Assembly (NCBI RefSeq): GCF_004798865.1
Contig: NW_025336598.1
Location: forward strand, 25,951,519-26,015,518
Source of the DNA: Varanus komodoensis
Taxonomy: Eukaryota; Chordata; Lepidosauria; Squamata; Varanidae
DNA length: 64,000 nucleotides
Reading direction: 5' to 3'
In this document: positions 12,035-24,499 of the stretch, piece by piece
How positions within the stretch are numbered: position 1 is the stretch's first letter
How the letters are laid out: each line of letters starts with the position of its first letter
Translations under genes and position numbers: made by a program
The notes under the pieces: model-generated
The model's input: the letters and a program-made list of their open reading frames with translations, nothing else
Told to the model about the DNA's origin: nothing
Database searches by the model: none

Positions 12035-12092
12035 CCGAGAGATGGAACCAATGGCCTCTAGGCCCCTTCCAACTGTTTGATTCCATGATATT
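12035..12092 (+). mobile_element. CR1 LINE 3' terminus
   Basis: The stretch 'atggcctctaggccccttccaactg..tttgattccatgat' form matches the classic CR1 3' end, where 'cccttccaact' is followed by 8-bp repeats of the ATTCTATG type. Here the terminal repeat has decayed to 'gattccatgat'. Only the very end of the element is recognisable, so it is an old and heavily truncated insertion. Confidence 0.7.
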
Positions 12093-14218
12093 ATTCACTT
12101 CCAAGAACTCTCCTTATGAGCATACCCCATCCTTTCTGGAGAGGATTTCTGAAATCAAGCACTGCTCCTCTCTGTGTGCTGATCATCTAATTGGCTGCCC
12201 TCCTCTGCTGACACTGCATCATGGGATCAAGGTCCGGGTCTGCCTGGTCTGTGTCTGAGAAACTCCCATGCTCAGGGTCTCCTCCTGCCAGCCATGTAAC
12301 TTGATTATTCCCAGGAACTGCCACTCCACTTTGGAAGTTTATCCTTGAGATAAGTGCCTCTGCTTCTCTCATCTCAATTTCTCAGCATGGCCCATCCTCC
12401 CCAATCTCCTCCCATTCTGCTCCACATTCTGTTTCTGATGAATCCCAGCCAGCAGTCCTTGAGAACAAGTGCCCAAAGCAGCATCCAATGGGCATAATTA
12501 ACATCCAACAATAACAGTCATCATTTAATTCCATGCAGTTTTATTTTTCATGTAGGCAGCAAAGAATAAAAACCAGGTCAGTCATACTGACTAGAAGTTG
12601 TGCATATGGTTTGTGATCATGCCTCCCAGCTTCATAACCAAGCTATCCTTCTTGATTTTGAATGTATGAGGACTCAAGCAGTGGTGTGAAATCATCGGAT
12701 TTCTCTCTTTCAATAGCATATAGTATTCTCATGGGTGTTCATCACAGCACCCCTGTGTTACTGAGGATGCAGATCTGATCTTTTATGCAATGGGGGTGGT
12801 GCGGAGATGAAGCTGTCAGCTAACCCTGAAGTTATTATGGTATCTTTGTAGACGCAGAACATCTGCTTTCCTGCTGTGGAAGGCAATAGTAGATTCTTCA
12901 CCAAGAGGCTAAAACATTCTTTTGTTTTTTCTCTAATGAGGGGAAATCTTTTTACCATTATGTTGCATCAAATCATGTGAACTGTGGGAAGCAACACAGC
13001 CTATGAGCTTGTTACATATTCAGAACTTCTGGCATCGCTAATGATTGGAATTTGATGAGGTGAGATTAGCCACTGCCTTAGGCCCAAGCTGCGGAATACA
13101 TGAAGTTCTTTGGAGATGTGCATTATTGATCCCAGAAGGAACCTCCAGCACATGCATGTGCTAGAGAACGGGAGGGCAATGTCTGTGACCCCTGCCATTC
13201 CCAAAGGAAAATCACATGGTGCAAAAGCATTGCCTATTTGCCAACAAAATTAGTGGCAAACAGTTCAGGTAGCCTGAAGCAATCAAATCTTCCTTTTGAA
13301 GTGCAGTTTGGCTGTTTGGGGCTTCTTTGACAGTTTGCCACTGATTTTCAGGTAGGCCTTTTTCAGGTCCCCATGGAGTGCAACCCCTGGGCAAGGGGCA
13401 TTTTCCAGGAATCAAAGATCAGTCTTCTCTGCTAGAGTATAGTGGGGGAAGGGATTACTTTTGCCAATAATTTGACAGATCTAGACACCATGTTAGTCTG
13501 TTCATCCTCTCATAAGCAGTCTGTGCATTCAAATCCTTAAGAAAATAGATATAAGTAACAATAAAAGCAATGTAATTAATAAACATTACAATGAAATGAC
13601 TGTCTATTGTGATAGGGCTAGAGGAGGGATAATAAACTGGTTCATGTTTGCACATCTCTGAAGCTTTAAATCTTTTCTTAGAGGGGATTTAATGATCTAA
13701 CATAGCTGCCTCTTTTATCACTACACTTTGAAGTCAGTCATGACCATTTAAAATACAAACTCCAACAATTATCCAGCCTGCTCAAAGAATCCTGAAAGCA
13801 ACATGACATTTTACAAAATGGTGGATGCAATAGTCACAGAGGAAAACCTTCCTGTAAGATTTTTTTTCTGTGTTTTTAATTAATACTACAGAACTCTACA
13901 AGTCTTCTGTTCCTGATTTATTTATTTATTTAGGCTTATAGCTAGTCATTTCCAGACAAAAACTATTGGTATTTTTAGCCTGTCCTATAGGTTACTTGAG
14001 TATTCATTAATGGTCAAGATTCATTGTAAAAGCTAGGAAAACCATACTGGCAGTCTCCAGTTTCTAACACGAAATAGTTTTGGTGAGTTGTTATCAAAGT
14101 TGGTAAGTTGTTGGTAAGTTGTTATTAAAAATTTTAAAAATGCACACAGTAAAATTCTCATTCATCTGAAACAGACAAATTCAGTACGGACAACTATTCC
14201 AAGCATGGCAAGGGCATA
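12093..14218. other. Unassigned sequence
   Basis: No host gene is recognised. A GC-richer block at 12180-12450 stands out in composition and might be an unrecognised repeat. A TTTA simple tract lies near 13918-13933. Three tandem 'gttggtaagttgtt'-like units occur near 14096-14125. Confidence 0.35.
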
Positions 14219-14464
14219 GAGCCAGTGTGGTGTAGTGGTTAAGATATGGGACTGGGACTCAGAGGATCTGGGTTCTAGTCCCCGCTCAGCCATGGAGCCA
14301 ACTGGGTGACTTTGGGCCAGTCACAGACTCTCAGCCCAACCTACCTAACAGGGTTGTTGTGGTGGGGATAAGATGGAGGAAGAGAATGATGTAAGCTGCC
14401 TTGAGCCCTTTATAGGAAAAAGGCAGGATATAAATTGAAATAATAAACAAATAATGAATAAATA
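14219..14464 (+). mobile_element. tRNA-derived squamate-type SINE, near full length
   Basis: The 5' part is tRNA-like, with an RNA polymerase III A box at about 14228-14238 ('tggtgtagtgg') and a B box at 14271-14281 ('ggttctagtcc'). The body follows, with 'gggccagtcac', 'ctcagcccaacctac' and 'cagggttgttgtg' words. The tail has an 'aggcaggatataaat' motif and an AATAAA-rich end. This matches the common squamate tRNA-SINE whose 3' tail resembles that of its partner LINE. It is the best-preserved of the three copies here (others at 20581 and 60153). No clear target duplication was found. Confidence 0.88.
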
Positions 14465-17400
14465 GTGTTCCCAGGGATTTGGAGGTACAGTGGAAATCTG
14501 ATGGATTTCCTGGGCATGGCTCCCCAGACTCCAGCCTTCTTTGTTACAGCCACGGGTCTGAGATCCTGGTGAGTATGCCCAGCATTCACGCAGTGCTTGT
14601 CAGGAATCAAACGCCACACAACTGCAGCACAAGAAGTGTCCCTCTTTCATGTTACGTGCAGCAGCAGCCTTTGTGCCATGACATATGACGTGGAAGAAGG
14701 TTACCAGTTGCAGAATTTTTGTTCTACAAGCATTTGTGGAGTTCCTTTCAGCTTGGCTCACATTCTAAGACCAGGCTGAGCACAAGATGCAGTCCGCAAA
14801 AGCTAATGGGATGAATTCCTGAGCTTGTTGCATCCCCTAACTGTACCTGCCAGCAATGTACCTGTTAAAGGCTGGAGTCTGTCTGATTCAGAACCACAAA
14901 CATGGCTGAAGCAAGGGGTTCAACCACACTTTTAAGACCTAAGTATTCAAATCCCAGGATTAGGAATGATGAATCTGTTTTGCTTATTCCCAAATTCTTA
15001 AAATTAAACTAAACCAATGCTCTTGTTCTTTCCATCCCATGTATGAGGCAATGTGCAAATTTTAGCATATTTGCAAAACAAACACAAACAACCAAAAAGA
15101 CCTTCTGGCCAACCTAGCTTGAAGGGATGGAATATATGGAGTGAGTCACAAGTGCACAGAAGTTCTGCCAACCAAGATGTGTTCCTTAGGCTGCATATAG
15201 GGTGAATAAGAATTGTGTTTCAGCTTGCAAACCACCCCAAAATGTCTTCTTTGCAAATTCCTTCTCTTGCATTTACCTTCACAACATTTGTACTAGAAAG
15301 GGTGCAACTCTGTCAAAATGTGTACCTTTCTGTGAATGCACTATTTTCTGAAAATATAAAGTTTTTCAAAATGTACAAGTTTGGAAATCTGCACAGCTCT
15401 GGAAGTTGTCTAAGCAATTTTCTTATTCAACAACTGTTCATTTGCTATAATTTCATTGTTTGCACAAAACAGTCCGTGTTCACAAACATGCACATAAAAC
15501 AAGGAGAGACAAGCAGTGAGTTGAAATTTCAGGAATATTGGCAAGATGAAGCATCACTCATCCTCCTGTTTTACATTTTAGATGCAAAACAGGGCAGACA
15601 GCTAAAAAAAATTACCTGCTCCTTATCAGGGTATACATTTCCTTGTTGACTGCAAAAATTTAACAGCCCTATTTGCAAATTTAATGCGTGATGTGCAAAC
15701 ATTTTTGGTGAAAATTTTCAAAGCTTTCACATTTTCTTAGTGGATCAAATTGTGCATTTTAGATACACAATTTTAAATGTACATTTTTCCTCAATTGCAA
15801 ATGCATATTTTCATGATTTAAAAAAGATCATCATGTTTGTGAATGCAAATGAAACAAACTGAGTTGTAAGAAGGAATTTAGAGAATGTCAATTAGCTTGA
15901 ACATCACTTGTTTACACTTCTCAAGCCCACAGGGTTGTTTTAGGAGTTTTAACCAAAACAACAGAAGATGATTCAAAGCTTTCTGGGCTGCATTACTGTA
16001 GGTTGAAGCTAATGTGATTGAAAGCTTCAGTACAGACAAACAGAACACCCATGAATAACTACCATGTCAGGAAGAAGGACTGTAGTTCTTGTCGGCCAAC
16101 AGGTTTATCTTCATCCGCTGCCTTGGATCCTTGGACCTTCATGAAAATGTCTAATTAATGGAGCTTTGGAATAGGGTAATATAAAGGAACTACAGACTAA
16201 GAATTATTTGTCCAAGCTGTGCAAGCCGGGGTAATAAAGTTCAAAGCTTGCAATTAAGGGTGCAATCCTACACATTTTTAGATTGAAAAATGCCATACAA
16301 CTTCCATTATGTCCCACCCAGTAGAAAGTCTCTGGAATAGGCTGACACGCTCCAACCTGAGGGTGAAATTAAACAGATCATGGAGGAAAAAAGTTGTTCC
16401 AATCCAATGCCTTTTGGAGAGCCCAAAAGAAGAATGATGTGGGTGCATTTGCAAAATAAAATGGCTTGAGGAATATCTAAGCCTCTACCCTGAGAAAGAA
16501 CTCTTCTACACACAGTCCCTTTTCACTTTGTCAGGCTCAGACATGATTTCTTGCTCAGTTGAGGAAAAGTAGGTTTTGTAGGGCAGTTGCAAGAGTAAAG
16601 CTTTGGATGGGGAAAGGGTAAGGAACTCCCCTGTCTAGTTCATGCACAGGATTAGGAGTCATTGACTACATGTACAAGTGTGTGATCAGACTGAATTGCG
16701 TCCTTGTTCAGCTCTCCAACACAATGCTGTCCAATGGAGGCAGTTTGCATTCTGTTATGAGCCATCTAACTGATAACACGTGGGGATGTGTGAATCAGCC
16801 TTGTGCGTGTTTAGAAAAATTAAAACAATGGAATTGTATTGTCATTCATTTCAAGGGTCTAGTCTAAGCAGGGCTGACATTAGATATTACCCACTCTCCT
16901 TGCTTGATCTTTTCTCTTGTAAAAGGTATGCATGTGTTCCATTTGGGGACTTGCCATTTCTTCTCACTGTTCCGCAATCTGTTCTTTCTCCTGCATCCCC
17001 ATTTTTAATTTAAAAGGGACACATTTCCTTGCTGTTTCTCAGCATGAGGCATTGCGTTTAGTGGGAGAACAATCAAAAATAAAGGAAAGTTCATTAAAGG
17101 GAGAAATTTACCCACACTGAAATGAGCCTGCATAATAGGGCTTCATGTGGTGAAATCTACAGAGAAGAGCATGGTGGAATTCACTGTGAAATCTATGAAG
17201 ACTTCCATAGTTTTTGTGCAGGCACCTCTTGTATAAAACATGTTGGTTAGGCCAATTGTTTCATGATCTGTGTCTCAAGAAGAATATAAAAGCATAGCAA
17301 TGAATGAAACACACTAGAAGACCATTTAGAGATGCTTCAGAACATATGTGATTATTCCTCAGGAGCATCCAAATATCAGGACAGAGACATAAAAGTGATC

Positions 17401-17649
17401 ACAACAAATGTTCTTCCTGTTTTCAGTTTGTTTAGACATGACATATTCTGAAACCCCATCCTTGAGCTGGAAAATGATACAATTTCCTTACTGAAGATGC
17501 TTACTGGCAGCAGGTGGTAGGAGAAAACAGGGATGGACTAGGAATAGGAAAACATGTCAAAAATGGTTTAGATGTTTTCTTTCTTTCAGGGCTGGAAGAG
17601 ACACTATGCAATTTTCCATATCTTGTAATCCTTCTGATTTCACACCTCT
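14465..17649. other. Unassigned sequence
   Basis: No gene is recognised. The 144-codon forward open frame at 15215-15649 lies in A/T-rich sequence full of 'gcaaat' and 'tgtgca' words that recur at 15660-15860, and it shows no protein motif. The composition resembles the blocks at 20058-20520 and 45790-46195, suggesting an unrecognised repeat. Confidence 0.35.
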
Positions 17650-17752
17650 AAGCCAACATTTCCCTTGCTCATATCCTTCGGATGAACTTTCATTGGCTTT
17701 AGCCAGCAAGAAATTCTGGGAGTTGGAAACCAAACATTTGGGGAGTAGCAGT
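17650..17752 (+). mobile_element. hAT-like MITE fragment
   Basis: The words 'agccagcaagaaattctggg' and 'agttggaaaccaaacatttg' match one arm of the palindromic MITE group seen at 58403-58540, where 'gggaattctgggtgttgaag' is present. The other arm is poorly preserved and the ends are approximate. Confidence 0.5.
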
Positions 17753-18903
17753 GTGGGTACTTTGCTTTGGCAAAGTTTACAGAAGACTACAAGCAGAGAG
17801 ATGAATCAGAGCACCAAAATTTTTGTTTTGCAATATTTGTGATATGGATGTGACCATACATACCAGCTTTGGTTAAGTCATTAAACACTGATAAGCTCAT
17901 GTTTCTCAGTTTCCACAAGCTTTTTTTTAACCAGACTAAAAGTCTTTACGCAATCAAATACTTATCAAGTAGGTTACATTAAAACATCCTCTGCAATTCC
18001 TGTGAAAATAGAATATTCTACCTCAACTTTTGTTCAAGTAATACAAATGCTAAGCTTACATGAGTGGAAAACCATAAAACTTGGTTGTTGCTTTTATTGC
18101 ACATTAAGCAACCATATCTGAATTCTTTACACAGTTAATACTAGGCACAGAGATGGGGTACTGAAACTTAATTGGGAAGAAAATGCTGAGAGAAATGATA
18201 CCAGTGGAAACTGCCAACAGGACTCTTGTTCTAAGTCTAATTGTCAGACACAGTGGGAAGTGTTGTGATTTTTGTCCAGATCACAGATGGGGAGAGAAGG
18301 GTTAAACTTCCCTTCTCACATGCTGCAGTCCCAATTAAAATATCCCTCTACTTAGTCTTCTCTTTAAAAAAAAAGGCTTGGTAGCTCACCATACAATCAA
18401 TGTAATGTCTAGCTTGACCTTTAGCCACATTTGGGGATCCAAATAGCCACTTAGGGCATGCTTAAAGGTCTTGTGCATGGAAATGGCATTTTTGACCTGT
18501 GAATGACAAAGTCTCATTCCTTTTGAAATGGATTTCAGTTGCAAAAAAATTCATATCAGGCATGGAGGTCTACTCTTTGAGAAGATAAACCCCATGTTTC
18601 CTTAAATTTGTGGAATCAGTTGAGGGCTTCTTAGGAAGCACCCCAAAGTGCTTGAGATATGCTGATCAAAACCTGTTACAATACATGTTATTTTAACAGC
18701 CAAAGCCTAAGAATACTGTGCCTGACTTGCTCTAATCTGTTGGTCGTCTGAAAGGTCAGCTGCACCAAAATCTTGATTAATATAGGTACCTAGCAGTCAT
18801 GAGGGGGGCAGATAACAAAGAGACATGATAGCAGCCATCAAATTTCTTAAAGGCTTCCGTACAAAAGATGGAACAGACTAGGAGCCAAACCATACAAGAA
18901 GCT
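17753..18903. other. Unassigned sequence
   Basis: No gene or repeat recognised. It is moderately AT-rich, with short A and T runs near 17922 and 18366. Confidence 0.4.
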
Positions 18904-19096
18904 ACTGTCATCAGGGCTGTCTTAACACATGGGCCTGATGGGCACTTGCCCGTGGGCCCCATACTAATCTGTGTATGTTAACCCTTGGAAAATTGGAAAA
19001 CTTCCAAAATTAACAGTAGTTGTAGTTGTCGCAGGGGCCCCAGTACACTGCTTGGCCCGGGGCCCATAATGCTGTTAAGATGGCCCTGACTGTCAT
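18904..19096. mobile_element. Short non-autonomous hAT element with 8-bp target duplication
   Basis: The element spans 18912-19088 (177 bp). It begins 'cagggctgtcttaaca', and the reverse complement of its end begins 'cagggccatcttaaca', giving 16-bp terminal inverted repeats with two mismatches. It is flanked by perfect 8-bp direct repeats 'actgtcat' at 18904-18911 and 19089-19096. A CAGGG start plus an 8-bp target duplication is the signature of the hAT superfamily. No transposase is encoded, so it depended on a relative elsewhere. The intact target duplication suggests a fairly young insertion. Confidence 0.93.
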
Positions 19097-20580
19097 ATCA
19101 TGTAGTGGATCCTGTCCTTATTTTTCATACTAGTGGGAGCATGTATGGCTCCAGTTCAGGTCAGCTGGAGGGAAGAGATAAACTTTCCTTACCCTGAAGT
19201 TGGCATCAGTTGAGGTTGAGACTTTTTGCTTTCACAAAGGATTACAGGGAATGGTGTACAGGATAATATTTAAGCCTCCATCCCAGAGCACAGAGATTCC
19301 AATCCCAGTTGGGACCAAGAAAAGAAAAGTTTCAATTCTATGTATGTTTTATTAACTGGCTCCATTTATTTATGTATATTGGGATGTCCTCTAACAAAGA
19401 AGCAGGTTAGGCTCATTATTTCTCAGGTTTTTAATTATGAATAACATTATTGAGTGAGTCCCCTTATAAAAGAAACATGCTTCTAAAAAGTCACTATGCA
19501 TCATAGCCGTATACCCAAGGTCATGAATAATGTTGTCATAAAATAAATCACAGTTCAATACACACCAAAATATTAGGAAGTATTAATTTATATTTCCATT
19601 TAATGAGACTCATTGGGGAAAAATAAATTAAAGCCAGCCTAATAATATCTATAGGTTCATTATTAAGGATTAAAATGCACTGAAGGCACAATCCTATCCA
19701 AGTTTAGGAAGGAAAAAAAGGCTTGCTACTCTAAGCATCCTTCAGCCAGTGCAGTTTGTGTACAATTGCACCCTGAATGAGATCAGATCCTTGTAAATTA
19801 ATGGCCTTGCTCTAAAAAATTCCAAAGGATTTCTACTGAATCTTCTCTGGCCAAACTGTGCCACTCCACCAATCTATACATGCATATCTGAACCAGACTT
19901 TAAAAATCTTCTGTACTGGATGGAGAGAGGAAGGACTTACACCATGCCATAAATTCTTCATCAAACATCAACTGTTCAGGTTTTTAACCATTTTCTGTAT
20001 TGATCATCAAGCCAAAAATAGTGAATATTTTCAGGCTACATTCTCCCATCAGTCTGTACTAGGGATGGGCAAACCAGTCAAACCAGTCAGTTTTTCTCAA
20101 TGTTCCTCCCCGCATTCCCAGTGTTTCCTTCATTCAGCCCATTTCTATATCAGTTTTTAAGGTACCCATCCCCACACATGCACACACTCAGCAAAACATT
20201 GCCCAAAATTGTCCGATGCATTTCTGGAGCATTTCTTCTAATACATGCATTTTTTTCCAACAGTTTTTCATCATATAAAACTTTCTCTATGCTTTAACAA
20301 GCAATGGTTTCTTTCTGCATGTTTTCCTCATATATACATTCTAGACACTTTTTTTGGACTGGACTGGATGTGTACAGCCTAAAATTCAGAAATGTAAAAA
20401 CCAAGGAAACTGCATTCCAAGGAGGCAGACCCAATTTTGGTTGAATCTGCTTGCTCTGTATTTTATGGATTCTCAGGCATCTTTCATGTTTTCTTCTTCT
20501 CACTGACAGCAGAATTTTGTGCTCTGGGAGATGTATAAGAATTTCATTCCAGTTTGCACATTAGTGTGATTGTGTGATTA
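19097..20580. other. Unassigned sequence
   Basis: No gene is recognised. The block 20058-20520, starting 'tagggatgggcaaac', is A/T-rich with many short Phe/Leu-coding words and looks like an unrecognised interspersed repeat. It shares its 'gatggg' opening and style with the reverse complement of 45790-46195. Confidence 0.35.
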
Positions 20581-20790
20581 AACCCCTTGTGGTGTAGCAG
20601 GTGGACCAGGACCTGGTTTCTAGTCCCCTCTCAGCCATGAAGCTTAATGGTTGAATTTTGGGCCAGTCACTGACTTTCAGCCTAAACTATCTCACAAATA
20701 AAATGTGGAGGATAACAAGCCACTTACTATTCCTTGCGAAAAGGGTGGCAGGGGGAAGGCTGGGCATATATGAAATATTTTGACATCAAA
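20581..20790 (+). mobile_element. tRNA-derived squamate-type SINE, diverged
   Basis: Same family as 14219-14464. It has the A-box region 'tggtgtagcag', the B-box region 'ggtttctagtcc', then 'ctcagccatgaagc', 'gggccagtcactgac' and 'ctcacaaataaaatg'. It is more decayed, with a deletion between the two boxes. It ends almost exactly where L1-derived sequence begins. Confidence 0.75.
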
Positions 20791-20833
20791 CCATCCTACA
20801 CCTACTCTTAAGAATTTTAAATAACAGAGGAAC

Positions 20834-21694
20834 ATGTCAGCTGAGCAGAAAAACTTCACAAATGAACAAAGAGAACATCTTGACAAACTGGATAGCTCTG
20901 TTAAGGAAGTATCAACTCAACTGGCAGATGTTCGACTTAAAACTGAACAGAATACACAAAAAATACAACAAGCACATGAAAAAATTGAAACAGACAAAGA
21001 AACACAATTAGTAAAGCAAACAAACAAGTCATTATGGGATTCACTTGCTATATTAGAGATGGAGAAGGCATCTAATTATCTGAGATTCCAGAATATACCC
21101 GAAGGAAAGAATGAGGACCTGTGTGAATTAATAATTACCATGTTGGCAGAGTCGTTGGATTTGGAAAATGAAGAGGTGGACACTGGCATTGACTTAGTTT
21201 TTAGGATGAATTCAAATTATGCCAGGAAACATAAACTTCCGAGGAAAGTCCATGTTAAATTTGCAAAAAGGTCTATAAGAGACAATGTTTTGAGGGCTGT
21301 ACATGATAAACCTTTAAAGGTGGATGATCATCATGAGGTGACTGTTTTGAAACAAATACCATGGAGGATTAGACAAGGATGAAAGAAATATTTATTCCTT
21401 ACTACAAATCTGACTAAGAAAGAGATCATGTTAGGTGGCTAACACCAGAAGGAATACCTTTCACCTGGAACTCTACAAGATACAAGCTGGACTCGATCTT
21501 CAAGGCACAAGAGTACATTTGAAGAGGAAGAATCGGGTGCCCCAAGAGGAGTGAAAGGTGCTGCACCAATGGAACTAACAACATAACACTCTGAAGAAGG
21601 AGAAATAGTGAATACAGACTTACAACAAGAGGGACAGACACTGGAACTAAAAGAAAAGAAAAAAGGTAGACGTGTAAAGGCAAAGCATAAGTAG
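20834..21694 (+). pseudogene. L1 ORF1 (RNA-binding chaperone), broken
   Basis: ORF1p is the L1 nucleic-acid-binding trimer protein. The first 182 codons stay open. They show a heptad-like coiled coil (residues about 15-75), an RRM beginning around 'NYLRFQNIPEGKNED' (residues about 95-170) and the start of the C-terminal domain ('PRKVHVKFAK', residues about 150-160). A +1 shift near 21380 separates this from the C-terminal domain, which continues in another frame with 'LTPEGIPFTWNSTRYKLDS' and ends near 21694 after a Lys-rich tail. The N-terminal start is uncertain: the ATG at 20834 may be internal, because the family protein is normally longer at this end. Confidence 0.9.
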
Positions 21695-21715
21695 ATAAAT
21701 ATATACTTTTTAAAT

Positions 21716-22515
21716 ATGGCTTTCAAAAGGGAAGGAAAAATTGAACTGCTCTCTTTAAACGTAAATGGACTAAACAGACCTTCTAAGAGGAGAAGGGTTC
21801 TCTCTCAACTTCAAAAACGAAAATTAGATATAATTTGCCTACAAGAAACACATATTAAGAAACAACATAGTAAGCTTTTGGAATGTTCAAAGCTTGGAAA
21901 GCTGTTTATATCTTCTGCTTCTCAAAAGAAAAGAGGTTTAGCATTACACACCAAGGAAAAATTAGACCCTAAATATATATTAGCTGATGAGGATGATAAG
22001 ATTCTGATGGTTGAAATCACAATGAAACTTAAAAAGGTGCATTTAGTGGCGATCTATGCCCCAAACGACCACCAGGAAATATTTTACCAAAAATTACATG
22101 CTTTACTCTTACAATTGGACTACCAGACCGTGTAATGGGAGACTTTAACGCAATTGTGGACAAGAAAATGGACCATAAGAGTAAGATTAAGGGCAGAAAA
22201 GGCAGGAGGATACTTCCAAAGTCTTGTTCTAATATGACTGAAGAATTTGGTTTGATAGATGTTTGGAGACATAAAAACCCAAACTCTGCTAAATTTACTT
22301 TCTATTCGAATAGACAAAGGTTGTGGTCTAGAATTGATATGGTTTGGATAACCCCAGACTTAGTACCAGATTTGCTAGAAGCTGAAATAGAGGCAAATGT
22401 CTGGGCAGATCACAACCCTGTAGCTATATCACTGAAACGGACAGTAGAAACGCCCAGATGGTGGTTAAACAAAGTCTTATTAAAGGATAAAAAAATTCAC
22501 AGAAGAGATAAATAA
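21716..22515 (+). pseudogene. L1 ORF2 endonuclease domain, broken
   Basis: This domain nicks target DNA at T-rich sites to prime reverse transcription. It starts at ATG 21716, just after ORF1. Visible motifs in order are 'SLNVNGLNRP' (Asn of the active site), 'ICLQETH' (metal-binding Glu), 'VAIYAPND', 'GDFNAIVD' (22138 onward), 'SRIDMVWI' and 'ADHNPVAI' (catalytic Asp-His). One in-frame stop at about 22135 splits the domain just before GDFN, and a second stop follows at 22513-22515. All key catalytic residues are still readable, so the copy is only moderately old. Confidence 0.92.
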
Positions 22516-24499
22516 GGAAATGCAAATACAAATAAAACTGAAGAAACCTCTTTGCAAAATGTCTGGGATACAGCCAAAGCCTATGTCAGGGGGCTGATAA
22601 TAACAAACTCAGCAAAAATAAACAAAAGGAAAATAACAAGAACAAGCTAAATAGTAGAGGAATTGACAAAATGTGAACAAGAATTACGGGAAGACCCATC
22701 CAAAAAAAACCTTAAGGTACAAATGAATATTCTAAAACATAAACTGAACCTCCTGGATACAAATGAACTCACTAAGCAAATGAAATTGACCAAACAGAAC
22801 TTTTTTGAAAATGCTAATAAACCAGGGAGATGGTTAGCCTACAAAGTAAAGAAAGAAAGAGAGAAGAGACTGATAAGTAAATTGAAGGATGGAGAAGGAT
22901 GACTGCAAGTACAAAGTATACATATCAAGAAAATAGTGGAAGATTTCTTTGCAAAGCTATACCAGAATGATGAGATTTCAACCGAGAAAGTAAAAGAATA
23001 TATCCAAAAGGGAGTCCTGCCAAAGTTACCGGAGAAGTACCAAAAAGCATTGAATCAAGAAGTAACAATCACAGAAGTAATAGAGACAATTAAGTGACAA
23101 AAGAACGACAAAACTCCTGGCCCGGATGGGCTACCAGCAGAGTTTTATAAATCCTTTGAAGGAATTTTTGCTACGCTTCTTAAGGATATATGTAATGCAG
23201 CATTGTTAAATACTAAAATACCAAATACTTGGACAGAGGCTAATATCACATTAGTACCGAAAGAAGACACAGACTTGACACAGATCCAAAATTATAGACC
23301 TATATCACTATTAAACATGGATTACAAAATTTTTGCCTCCATAATGGCAGAAAGATTGAAGAAGTATTTAACGGACTTTATTCACTCAGATCAAAATGGT
23401 TTTTTACCTAAAAGACAAATGAGGAATAATCTGAGAACTGTCCTGGACATCTTAGAGTATTATGAGATACATATGGAAAAACCAATGGCACTATTATTCA
23501 TGGACGCACAGAAGGCTTTTGACAATGTTTACTGGCAATTTATGAAGCAACAGCTAGCTCAAATGGAGTTTGGTGAAAAGTTGATTAATGCAATATTAAG
23601 CATCTATCAAAAGCAGTCTGCTAGATTATAATCAATGGAGAATTTACAAATATTATAGATATACAAAAGGGTACAAGACAAGGATGCCCGCTATCACCTC
23701 TGTTGTTTATATTGATCTTAGAAGTGCTAAACAGAAATATCAGGGATAATATGGACATTAAAGGTACTAGAATCAGAGATGAAAGCTATAAACTGCAAGC
23801 ATTTGCAGATGATCTAGTTTTTATAATGGAGGAACCCTTAGCAACAATGCCTAAACTCCTACAAAGGATTGAAGAATATGGCAAGGTTACTGGGATGAAA
23901 ATAGAGAAAAGATGAAATTGTTAGTAAAACATCTCACACAGGAGCAGAGAAAAACTCTGGTGGAACAAGTAGACTTTCAGATTGTTAAAAAGGTTAAATA
24001 TTTGGGAATTTATCTTACAGCCAAGTGCACCACTCTGAAAGAAGACAATTATGATAAGCTATTAAAGGAAATTAAGAGTGATTTGGAAAAATGGACTAAT
24101 TTGCAATTATCCTTGCTGGGAAGAGTAGCACTAGCTAAAATGAATATATTACCAAAGCTTTTGTTTCTATTCCAAATGATTCCCATAAAAATTGATAGAA
24201 ATTTTTTTGATGATTTAAATTTTCAAATCTCAAGATTTATATGGAGAAAGAAGAAACCAAGGATCAAACTAAAAATAGTTCAGGAGGCTAAAGAGAATGG
24301 GGGCTTTGGTCTCCCTGATTGGATGTTGTACTATCAAGCTTCTGTTTTAACGTGTTTAAAAGAATGGATAACTTTAAGAAATAAGAGACTCTTGTATCTT
24401 GAAGGGCATGATTTGCAAATGGGTTGGCATGCTTATATCTGGTATGAAAAGGGAAATGGGACTTCGTATAGATTTGAATATGTTTCTAAGTTATCATAA
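22516..24499 (+). pseudogene. L1 ORF2 reverse transcriptase, broken and C-terminally deleted
   Basis: The reverse transcriptase copies element RNA into DNA at the nicked target. Visible motifs are 'NDKTPGPDGLP' (near 23105), 'NYRPISLLNMDYKIFA', 'QNGFLPKRQ', 'LLFMDAQKAFDNVYW' (catalytic Asp of motif A), 'KGTRQGCPLSPLLF' and 'AFADDLVF' with the FADD catalytic pair at 23802-23813. After that come 'VKYLGIYL' and a 'LLGRVALAKMNILPK' thumb-like part. Stops near 22900, 23096 and 23629 and a shift near 23912 break the frame. The region after 'GLPDWMLYYQA' is cut short at about 24440-24450 and joined to the last codons of ORF2, so the Cys-rich C-terminal region is missing. Confidence 0.92.

Noticed and set aside
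12187-12450. GC-richer block considered as an LTR or exon
   Set aside because: No paired repeat, target duplication, splice sites or domain seen. Left as unassigned.
15215-15649. 144-codon forward open frame
   Set aside because: AT-rich, repetitive wording that continues outside the frame, and no recognisable domain or splice context.
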